Source: Tepidiphilus sp. J10
Lineage (GTDB): Bacteria; Pseudomonadota; Gammaproteobacteria; Burkholderiales; Thiobacillaceae
Assembly: GCA_945897955.1 (NCBI GenBank)
Contig: CAMDGQ010000014.1
Coordinates: 1-61,850, forward strand
DNA: 61,850 nucleotides
Direction: 5' to 3'
In this document: positions 30,039 to 37,522 of the stretch, piece after piece
Numbering within the stretch: the first letter of the stretch is position 1
How the letters are laid out: the number at the start of each line of letters is the position of its first letter
Notes under the pieces: model-generated
Databases searched by the model: none
What the model saw: only the letters and a program-made list of their open reading frames with translations
Told to the model about the DNA's origin: nothing
Made by a program: the position numbers and the translations under genes

Positions 30039-32555
30039 TCAGATCGACCTGCCCCCCGGCAGCCACAGGCTCACTCTGGCACCGGCTCCCGGCTCGCTGG
30101 CGATGAGAACCTGACCGTGCTGAAACTCCATGATCTCCTTGACTATGCTCATACCCAGGCCGGTGCCGGGTATCACGCCGGAAGCATCGGCACGGAAAAA
30201 GCGCTCGCAGACACGGGCAATCTGCGCCGGGGTCAGACCGATGCCGAAGTCGCGCACCTCGATGCGAACACCGCTCAAGTCGCTCTCGCCTCTGCCCGGC
30301 AGCAAATCGACTTCGACCGCTCCACCGGCAGGCGAATATTTGTAGGCGTTGGATAGAACATTGTTGATCGCCTGCTGCATTTTCTTGCGATCGACAGTCA
30401 CCCAGACAGCGCTCCGGGTCAGATCAAGCACTGGCGGGTCACGCCCTTCCGGCGGCTTGAATCCGGTAACGGCTTCGTGCGTCAACACACGCAGATCGAC
30501 GCGTTCGAACACGAAATCCTTGCCACGCCGTGCCTCGATACGCGCCAGATCGAGAAGCTCATTGATGATCGAGACCATCAATTCCGCCTGTCGAAAGATA
30601 CGGCCAAGATAGGTCTTGCGCTCCTCCGCCTCGAACTCCATCGCCATCAGCACTTCGGCATAGCCGTAAATGCTGGCCATGGGCGTGCGCAGTTCATGCG
30701 CAGCAGTAGAGAGAAACTCGCTCTTCATGCGATCGACTTCGGATTCCGAGGTGACATCGTGAAAATAAAGAATCTTGGAAACGCGCTGTCCGGCCCCGCT
30801 GCGGACGCCGACTTCCAGCACGCGCTGTCCGGCCCCGCTCAACTCCAGACGCTCGCGTCGGTTGGCCGACTGCGCTGTACGTCCCGGTTCCTCGATGCCC
30901 GGAAAACGGCTGTCCGTTCGACACAGTCCGGACAGCAAGTCGGAGAACGCCAATTCCCGGAGGCCCATGACCTCGCTTTCCTGCAGGTGGGTCATGCCCA
31001 GAAAAGCCGGGTTGACGTAACTCACATGGCCGGCGATATCGAAGGACACAAAACCGTCAGGAGACAACTCGAAAATGGCATGCAATTGTTCCAGGCGCTC
31101 CTGCGCCTGCATTTCGGCGGTTCTGCGTTCGGTGATATCGGCATGCGAACCGGCCATGCGCACGGCATGGCCCTCGGCATCAAACAGCGCCTGGCCGCGA
31201 TCGAGCAGCCAGATGTAATGCCCCTGCTTGTGGCGGATACGGTATTCGCACTGGTAGAACTCGGTCTTGCGATCAAGGTGGCTGGACAGTTCGTGCATGA
31301 CCCGCTGGAAATCATCCGGATGAATCCGGCTTTCCCACTCCTGATACGCATTGGCGATTTCGTTATCAGCCAAGCCCAGCATGCTTTTCCAGCGTTCGGA
31401 AAAATGTACTTCCCCGGTCTGCGGATTCCAGTCCCAGATGCCGTCATTGGCACCTTTGATAGCCAACTCCCAGCGTTCTTCACTGGCCGCCAGCGCTTTT
31501 TCCACAATCTCGCGCCGCCATATCTCGGCGGCAAGTTCCATATTGCGCTGTTCAGCGCTTTGCCTTTCCTGCTGGCTGGCCGAGATATCCGCTTTCATCT
31601 GCTCAGCCAGGACGCGCATGCGGTCCAGATAGACAGCGCCGGCAAACAACAGAATCAGCACCACGGCGAAAGCGGCAAGCACACCAACCGGCGTGATGTG
31701 GCCATAGGCGCGTTCTTTCGGCAGCAACCTGATCAGGTACAGAGGTATGCCGGGAACAGCGGTCTTGACCAGCAGCGTCTCATCCAGATCGACCTGTCTC
31801 ACTCCAGTCCTGCCCAGGAATTCCGCCCTGATCACCCTGTCGCTCGGTACATTCTGCAAAGCGCGCAACAGCACAATCGGCAAGGATGCCGCGCCATTGG
31901 CCAGTTGCTGCCCGGCTGCCGTGATCAGCACCTCCCGGTCATTGCCGGAACCGCCGCCATCCTGGCCGGTGATCAGGTTGCGATAAAGAAATCGGGGCGA
32001 CCCGATCGTCACCACGGTCCCTCCTGGAGCTCCCTTGTGATCGACCCGCGCAGCCGTCACCAGCAAACCGCGCGCCGCATCGACAAGCAGACCGGGCCGC
32101 TCCGGGGTGGCCTCGGGCAGCAATGGAAGCGGCACGTCGGGTTGGGTATCGACCAGCCGAGTCCCATCCTCAGCCAGAAAAACGATGCGATCCGCCAGCG
32201 CCGGTGGATCGGTCTTGACGTGTTGCCTGAAGCGGTTCTCGATTGCTTGCAGACTGGCGCCCAGACCATAGCGCATCGACATGCCCAGGTCGCGGTTCAG
32301 CAGGAAGGCATGCACTTCGGACAGGTCGGCATGCACCGCCGCGTTGGCGCGCGCCATATCCGACAAGTCGGTGACCGAAGCGGCGCGACGCGCACTGTCG
32401 GCCAGGATGTAGGAGTCGGCGCTCCGCTTCATCTGCCGCCAGGAGGACACCGAGTAGCTCAGCATCACCAGCGAATACACCACGAACGCAGCCACCACAT
32501 AAACCGGCAGACGTGGCGGGATGTGCCGAGCGATTCGCGGCAGCGCCAGTTTCAT
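30039..32555 (-). CDS. Membrane sensor histidine kinase with two PAS domains (module 1)
   Basis: 838 residues. TM1 about 18-38, periplasmic sensor about 40-285, TM2 about 290-312. A PAS/PAC (about 360-475, GANDGIWDWNPQTGEVHFSE) is followed by a second PAS (about 490-600, FELSPDGFVSFD). HisKA has phospho-acceptor His in STAAHELRTPMAS, and HATPase has N-box NNVLSNAYKYSP, DFGIGL and GTGLGMS. No receiver is fused. Its start overlaps the stop of a periplasmic binding protein gene by four bases, so the binding protein may present ligand to the periplasmic sensor (inference). The C-terminal half is clearly paralogous to the module 2 kinase. Confidence 0.9.
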   Translation of the reverse strand: MKLALPRIARHIPPRLPVYVVAAFVVYSLVMLSYSVSSWRQMKRSADSYILADSARRAASVTDLSDMARANAAVHADLSEVHAFLLNRDLGMSMRYGLGASLQAIENRFRQHVKTDPPALADRIVFLAEDGTRLVDTQPDVPLPLLPEATPERPGLLVDAARGLLVTAARVDHKGAPGGTVVTIGSPRFLYRNLITGQDGGGSGNDREVLITAAGQQLANGAASLPIVLLRALQNVPSDRVIRAEFLGRTGVRQVDLDETLLVKTAVPGIPLYLIRLLPKERAYGHITPVGVLAAFAVVLILLFAGAVYLDRMRVLAEQMKADISASQQERQSAEQRNMELAAEIWRREIVEKALAASEERWELAIKGANDGIWDWNPQTGEVHFSERWKSMLGLADNEIANAYQEWESRIHPDDFQRVMHELSSHLDRKTEFYQCEYRIRHKQGHYIWLLDRGQALFDAEGHAVRMAGSHADITERRTAEMQAQERLEQLHAIFELSPDGFVSFDIAGHVSYVNPAFLGMTHLQESEVMGLRELAFSDLLSGLCRTDSRFPGIEEPGRTAQSANRRERLELSGAGQRVLEVGVRSGAGQRVSKILYFHDVTSESEVDRMKSEFLSTAAHELRTPMASIYGYAEVLMAMEFEAEERKTYLGRIFRQAELMVSIINELLDLARIEARRGKDFVFERVDLRVLTHEAVTGFKPPEGRDPPVLDLTRSAVWVTVDRKKMQQAINNVLSNAYKYSPAGGAVEVDLLPGRGESDLSGVRIEVRDFGIGLTPAQIARVCERFFRADASGVIPGTGLGMSIVKEIMEFQHGQVLIASEPGAGARVSLWLPGGRSI

Positions 32556-33457
32556 GGCTGGCGCGGTTTGATCCTGGCAAAGAACTCCGGAAAGTAGCGC
32601 TCGATACCGGGGTAATACTTCTGCACCAGCCTGTCGTAACTGCCATCGGCCTGAATCCGGACAAGGTAGGCATTGAAGGCGTCACGCAACTTCGGCGAGG
32701 ACTTCGGGAATGCCGCAGCCAGATTCTGTTCTTCCGAAATCGGTCCGATCACCTTGATGCGCCCGGCCCATTTCTGCAGATCGAGGATGACATCGGGCAC
32801 GTCGAGCAGGGTGTAATCGACCTCGCCGCCGAGCAATGCAGGCACCATTTCGTTGATGTTGGTGCTGCGGGTGTAATTGCGCAGATTGACGCTGGAATTC
32901 CTGAGACCGTAATTGGCCGGATCGAGACATGTCCGCTCCATCACCAGCAGGGTCTTGTCACCGATCAGACGTTTGGTTTCCAGGATGTCTCTGCCGAGAT
33001 TCTGCGAGCCGGCAATCGGCCGCACCGGCGAATCCGCACGCGCCATCAGCAGGACTTGCGATGGAAATGTCGGCGTTGAATAGAGCAGCACCTGCTCGCG
33101 CCAGGGCAGCATGGTGAAACCGGTGGCGATCATGTCGCCGCGAATCGGGTAATTGCCGCTCAGGCTGACCTGATTGCCTTTGCGCACCACATCCTTGCCG
33201 AGCAGATCGCGGATGACGCTGTAGAAATCGGTGTAAACCAGCCGATACTTCACGCCGATGTGGCTGGCAAACCCCCGCACCAGTTCGACGTCGAGCCCAT
33301 CACCGGCGCCGGTGACGAAGTTGGCATAAGGAATGCCCAGATGGCGCAGTTCGCCACGCGCCTGGATTTCCTTCAGATCGTCAGCGCTGGACGCCTGACC
33401 AAAGAACAGCAGCAGACCGGCAAAAAAAAGCTGGAGCATGCGTTTGAACCGGATCAT
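32552..33457 (-). CDS. Periplasmic solute-binding protein, SBP_bac_3-like (module 1)
   Basis: 301 residues. Signal peptide about 1-24 (LQLFFAGLLLFFGQASSA). The mature part has the amino-acid-binding-protein pattern: ELRHLGIPYANFVTG, GLDVELVRGFASHIGVKYRLV, and a late TNINEMVPALLGGEVDYTLLD. No permease or ATPase gene is adjacent; instead a sensor kinase is translationally coupled. This fits a dedicated signal receptor better than a transport component. ATG at 33457 has GGAGAAGAC upstream. Confidence 0.85.
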   Translation of the reverse strand: MIRFKRMLQLFFAGLLLFFGQASSADDLKEIQARGELRHLGIPYANFVTGAGDGLDVELVRGFASHIGVKYRLVYTDFYSVIRDLLGKDVVRKGNQVSLSGNYPIRGDMIATGFTMLPWREQVLLYSTPTFPSQVLLMARADSPVRPIAGSQNLGRDILETKRLIGDKTLLVMERTCLDPANYGLRNSSVNLRNYTRSTNINEMVPALLGGEVDYTLLDVPDVILDLQKWAGRIKVIGPISEEQNLAAAFPKSSPKLRDAFNAYLVRIQADGSYDRLVQKYYPGIERYFPEFFARIKPRQP

Positions 33458-33510
33458 GTCTTCTCCTCCCGAGATGTATCAATCAAGTCATTGACCTTGC
33501 GGCACGCGCA

Positions 33511-35763
33511 TCACGGCGTTCCCGTGGTTGTGTCGGCAACGGCGAAAAGCTGACTGGCCCAGGCAATGAATTCCGCCGCCGGCATTGGGCGACCAAGCAG
33601 ATAGCCCTGAGCGGAGCGACACCCCATCTGGCGCAGGATATCGAGGTGCGCCGGTGTTTCGACGCCAATCGCGGTGACTTCCAGCTTGAATGCCGCACCG
33701 ATTTCCAGGAACGCCCGGCAAAGCGATTTCAGCTCTGTCCGCTGGTGCAGTGCGCCGATGAACTCCACCCCGACCTTCAATCGTGACAACTGCAGGCTGC
33801 CCAGACGCTGAAGATTGCAGTTGCCAGTGCCAAGATCGCCAATCGCCAGCCGAATGCCGATCGACCGGAGCAGCTTGAATCGACTCTGATCGCCCTCGAT
33901 GTCCGACATCGCATCACGTTCGTGAATATCGAGTTCCAGACTGCCGGCATCGAGCCCCGATTCGGACAACGCGATCTGAACGCGATCGACAAAATTCGGC
34001 TCGCACAGATGCTGCGATGCAATATTGACCGTCAAACGCAAGCCGGGCAGCGCATGCTCTTGCCAATCGCGGACCTGAGCGCAGGCCGTGCGCAGCACCC
34101 AGTCGCCGACACGATTGACTGTGCCGCTTTGCTCGGCACCGGCGAACAGGCTCGCCGGCGGCATATCGTCCTGTTCCGGTTGCCGCCAGCGCAGCAGCGC
34201 CTCCACCCCGACCAGTCGCGGCGGCTCCTGCACCAGATCGAAACAGGGTTGATAGTGCAGATCGAACTGCCGGTTGACCAGCGCGGCTTCGATACGCGCG
34301 TTCATGACCTCGCTTGCCGGCGCCTCGCCAGTCCTGTTCTCGCGCCGGTACACGGCATGCTTGTTGCCGCCCGTCTGCTTGGCCAGGTACATCGCCTTGT
34401 CGGCATGGCGCATCAGGGTGGCATCGTCCTCTGCATCATCCGGGTACACCGCGCTGCCGATGCTGGCGCCGATGATCAGGTTGTGCTGATCGAACAGCAT
34501 CGGCTGGCTCAAGGCATCGATCAGCTTTCCAGCAACGATACCGCGGCTTACTTCATCCCGCATGCCGGGCATGATGACGACAAACTCGTCGCCGCCCAGA
34601 CGCGCTACGAAATCCGATTCTCGCACCGCGCCGCTGAGACGACCGGCAACCTGGCGCAGCACCAGATCGCCGAACTTGTGGCCCAGGCTGTCATTGATGC
34701 CTTTAAATCCGTCCAGGTCGATATACAGCAGCGTCATCGACTGATTGTTCCGCCGCGCCAGGCTGATGGAAAGCCCGAGTTGATCGAGAAAGCGGGCGCG
34801 ATTGGCCAGGCTGGTCAGGCTGTCGTGATAAGCGATGAAGTTGAGCCGTTTCTCGTTGTTGTGCAAAGGCGTTACATCGGAAAACACCGCGACGAAACGC
34901 GCGATGCAATCGCCGGACCGGCATACCGAGGTCACGGTCAGCCATTCAGAGAAATGCTCGCCATTCTTGCGCCGGTTGATGATCTCGCCCTGCCAGAAGC
35001 CGTCCTCCAGCAAGGCGTGCCAGAAAGCCTGATAGAACTGCGGGCTGTGCAGACCCGATTGCAGCAGTCTGGGCGTTTGACCGACGATTTCTTCCGCGCT
35101 GTAGCCGGTAATGCGGGTAAAGGCCGGATTGACGCTGAGAATTTCCCCCTCGGCATCGGTAATCATGATGCCCTCGCTGGTGTTCTGAAACGCCATGACA
35201 GACAGGTTCGATTCGATATCGACATCCGGCCCATCGGTTTCATCACGCATCAGCCAGTGCAGCACCGGCCTGCCATCCGTCGGACCGGAAGCGAGCCCGG
35301 CGCGCGCGTGCAGAACATGTTGGACGCTGGTGGCATCGGTCAGAATGAAAGTGCTGGCATGCGTCAATTCCTTGCCCAGACCTGCCTGCACCCGCAATGC
35401 CGCGAAAGACACACGTTGTTCGACAGGCAGCAAGTCGTCGAGCAAGCGGCCCTTCAGGTTGATGCCATTGAACAGCGTCGTCGCCGCCGCGTTCGCCTCG
35501 ATGATGACGCCATCCAGTTCGGTGGCCAGATGCACGTCACGGGATGAGTTGATCAAAAGTTCCAGGGTCAGACGGTTCTGATCCAGACGGTTGAGCGATT
35601 CGATCAGGTCGTTGTTCGATTGCGCCAGGCTCGAATGCTCGTCCAGCAAGGCTTGCAGATCTTCGGCGTAACGAATCAGTTGCGCCTGCATCTCGCCCCT
35701 GCTGTGCGCACCGAGTCGCGTGGATAACTCATCCCAGGGCGGGGTCACGGTACTGTCAGTCAT
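33511..35763 (-). CDS. PAS-GGDEF protein with degenerate EAL domain (module 1)
   Basis: 750 residues from ATG at 35763, which overlaps the receiver gene; the open frame extends further upstream but that is not used. Cytoplasmic. A coiled coil and a PAS-like region (about 60-185) precede a PAS (about 190-310). GGDEF (about 315-480) has an intact ARLGGDEF site and should make c-di-GMP. The EAL domain (about 490-740) keeps EALLRW but has GDLGTG where DDFGTG is expected, LKVGVEF for LKIDRSF, LDIHER for LEITES and AIGVET for AEGVET, so phosphodiesterase activity is probably lost. It may serve as a c-di-GMP-binding or interaction domain. Confidence 0.88.
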   Translation of the reverse strand: MTDSTVTPPWDELSTRLGAHSRGEMQAQLIRYAEDLQALLDEHSSLAQSNNDLIESLNRLDQNRLTLELLINSSRDVHLATELDGVIIEANAAATTLFNGINLKGRLLDDLLPVEQRVSFAALRVQAGLGKELTHASTFILTDATSVQHVLHARAGLASGPTDGRPVLHWLMRDETDGPDVDIESNLSVMAFQNTSEGIMITDAEGEILSVNPAFTRITGYSAEEIVGQTPRLLQSGLHSPQFYQAFWHALLEDGFWQGEIINRRKNGEHFSEWLTVTSVCRSGDCIARFVAVFSDVTPLHNNEKRLNFIAYHDSLTSLANRARFLDQLGLSISLARRNNQSMTLLYIDLDGFKGINDSLGHKFGDLVLRQVAGRLSGAVRESDFVARLGGDEFVVIMPGMRDEVSRGIVAGKLIDALSQPMLFDQHNLIIGASIGSAVYPDDAEDDATLMRHADKAMYLAKQTGGNKHAVYRRENRTGEAPASEVMNARIEAALVNRQFDLHYQPCFDLVQEPPRLVGVEALLRWRQPEQDDMPPASLFAGAEQSGTVNRVGDWVLRTACAQVRDWQEHALPGLRLTVNIASQHLCEPNFVDRVQIALSESGLDAGSLELDIHERDAMSDIEGDQSRFKLLRSIGIRLAIGDLGTGNCNLQRLGSLQLSRLKVGVEFIGALHQRTELKSLCRAFLEIGAAFKLEVTAIGVETPAHLDILRQMGCRSAQGYLLGRPMPAAEFIAWASQLFAVADTTTGTP

Positions 35764-36124
35764 GGCCCAGCTGGCCTCGAATGTGGTTGGCCAGTGCCAG
35801 CGGGCTGAATGGCTTGACGAAATAGACATCGGCGCCCAGGTTGGTAGCGAACTCGATATCGCTCGCCTGACCGCGCGCGGTCAGCATGATGACGTAGGTC
35901 TGCTTCAAATCGGGATCGCTCTTGATTGCCTTGAGCACCTGCAAGCCATCCATTTCCCCCGGCATCATCACATCCAGCACCACGATCTCCGGCTTGTGGC
36001 GGCGCACCAGCTCAAGCGCCTCGCTGCCATTGGCCGACTCGATCAGGTCATAGCTGCGCTCAAGCAGCAGGCGCATCAGATGGCGAATGTCGGGATGATC
36101 ATCGACGATCAGGATCGTGCTCAT
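35756..36124 (-). CDS. Stand-alone receiver-domain response regulator (module 1)
   Basis: 122 residues from ATG at 36124 (GGAAAGCC upstream). A complete receiver only: acidic pair VDDHPD, phospho-acceptor Asp in VVLDVMMPGEMDG, Thr in MLTARG and Lys in YFVKPFSP. It overlaps the adaptor gene upstream and the GGDEF gene downstream. About 60% identical by eye to the module 2 receiver. Likely the target of the module 1 kinase and a link to the diguanylate cyclase. Confidence 0.92.
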   Translation of the reverse strand: MSTILIVDDHPDIRHLMRLLLERSYDLIESANGSEALELVRRHKPEIVVLDVMMPGEMDGLQVLKAIKSDPDLKQTYVIMLTARGQASDIEFATNLGADVYFVKPFSPLALANHIRGQLGHD

Positions 36125-37268
36125 GGCTTTCCTTTGCAGTAGTGGTTTCGGCATCCTTCGTCCGGGCCAGCTCATCCATCAGTTGAACCAGATCGCGCAG
36201 GGTTTCCTGGGCTTGGCGGGAGATGCGGCAGTCGCCGCAGGAGCCGCTGGAGCGATCGTGTGCCGGCAACCCGGTAGGCAGGGTCAGCACGAATGATTCG
36301 ATTCGCTCGGAGGTGTTTGACGACTCGACGCTAGGCGGGCTGTATTCGATTTTGAGTTCGCCGCCATGCAATTCGAATATCCGCCGACAAGCCTGCAAGC
36401 CGAGGCCATAGCCACGCCCGGATTGTGCAACCTGGCCATGAACCATGGCCGGTCGCGAACGATCCACCACAACCGCACCGGCCACGATGACAAAGTCGCC
36501 GATCTGGCGGAGCGAGGTATTGACTTGATAGCCGGGCGGGCAGCCCTCGCCCAGGCGGCCGAGCAGGCTGTTCAGGGCGCGCCGCATCCAGACGCGATGG
36601 CCGTAAATCTGGCCGATGCCCGGACCTTCCAGATGGCTGTAGCGGATCGCGAACGGACCACTCTGGCGCGGCAGGCCAGGCAAGATTTCAGCCAGCAATG
36701 GAGCCAGGCCGAAGCGTTCGTCCGTAAACGGCTGTTCATATTGATACAGCTCGGCCAGGCCATTCAGTTCACGCAGCCTGGCGGAGATTGCCGGCGCCAG
36801 GCGCTGAAGCTCATCCGGCGAAAAACCGGGCTCGCAGACTGCGTCGAGCTGATCGCAAATCTGCCCGACCTCGGTCCGCAACCCGGCGCCGATCAGATTG
36901 ACGAAATTCTCCGAATACGCCGGCCCCTGCTTCGAAGCGGCAGTCGCGGCAGCCGGGCGCGGCAGGATCAACAGGACATAGTTGTGCTTGCCTTCATGGT
37001 CTAGCCAGACCTCCTGAGGCGAACTTGCGCAATGCTGGCAATCATCCAGCAGATTCAGGCGCCTTGGCAGAACCAGGCGTCCGCGCTTGACGGCGGCAAT
37101 CAACCCGGCAAAGGTTGCAGCCAGATAGATGCAGTCGCGCAGCCAGGGACGCGCAGCGGAATTCGCCGAACGTACCTGACCGTTGGCATCCAGCCGCACG
37201 AGACCATCACGCAGACGCTCGCCGATGCTCTCGACCAGCAACAAAGGAGGCGTAGGCGCGGCATTCAT
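36099..37268 (-). CDS. Degenerate histidine-kinase-like adaptor with C-terminal CxxC (module 1)
   Basis: 389 residues from ATG at 37268. An N-terminal PAS-like part (about 10-110) has a CQHC motif. The middle resembles a DHp four-helix segment (NLIGAGLRTEVGQICDQLDA) but has no phospho-acceptor His. A HATPase-like end retains GRGYGLGLQACRRIFELHGG. The tail has CGDC followed by a helix (RQAQETLRDLVQLMDELA). It probably cannot autophosphorylate and may act as a scaffold, phosphotransfer adaptor or redox-responsive partner for the overlapping receiver (inference). A paralogue occurs at 42059-43138. Confidence 0.65.
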   Translation of the reverse strand: MNAAPTPPLLLVESIGERLRDGLVRLDANGQVRSANSAARPWLRDCIYLAATFAGLIAAVKRGRLVLPRRLNLLDDCQHCASSPQEVWLDHEGKHNYVLLILPRPAAATAASKQGPAYSENFVNLIGAGLRTEVGQICDQLDAVCEPGFSPDELQRLAPAISARLRELNGLAELYQYEQPFTDERFGLAPLLAEILPGLPRQSGPFAIRYSHLEGPGIGQIYGHRVWMRRALNSLLGRLGEGCPPGYQVNTSLRQIGDFVIVAGAVVVDRSRPAMVHGQVAQSGRGYGLGLQACRRIFELHGGELKIEYSPPSVESSNTSERIESFVLTLPTGLPAHDRSSGSCGDCRISRQAQETLRDLVQLMDELARTKDAETTTAKESHEHDPDRR

Positions 37269-37380
37269 CGGCCGGCGCACTTGTTCTGCTGGGTAACACG
37301 CTGCGGAATTCGAACCCAATCTTCCGAAGATTCAACGCCTGAAATTGATTTGGCATACATGGCTGACATACCCTGATCAG

Positions 37381-37440
37381 TTTTTTACCACTTTTATCAT
37401 ATAATGCCATTATTGACCATATTATTTCATGACCTGCACT
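37381..37440 (-). promoter_or_regulatory. AT-rich promoter island of module 1
   Basis: About 60 AT-rich bases, some 110 bases before the first module 1 gene. On the minus strand the motif gcattatatgataaaagtgg (37407-37388) resembles cattatatatgaatatgtgg at 45281-45300 in front of the module 3 binding protein. A shared promoter or regulator is possible; no regulator is proven. Confidence 0.45.
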
Positions 37441-37522
37441 GGTCGCATGGCGGTCGCCGATGATCGTGAAAATCATCCGGGAATGTATGGATCATGCTGC
37501 CGGGTCCGCCGCGCCGGGCAGG

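Noticed and set aside
30477..32597. 706-codon plus-strand frame opposite the module 1 kinase
   Set aside because: The minus-strand frame has recognisable PAS, HisKA and HATPase motifs; the plus frame has none.
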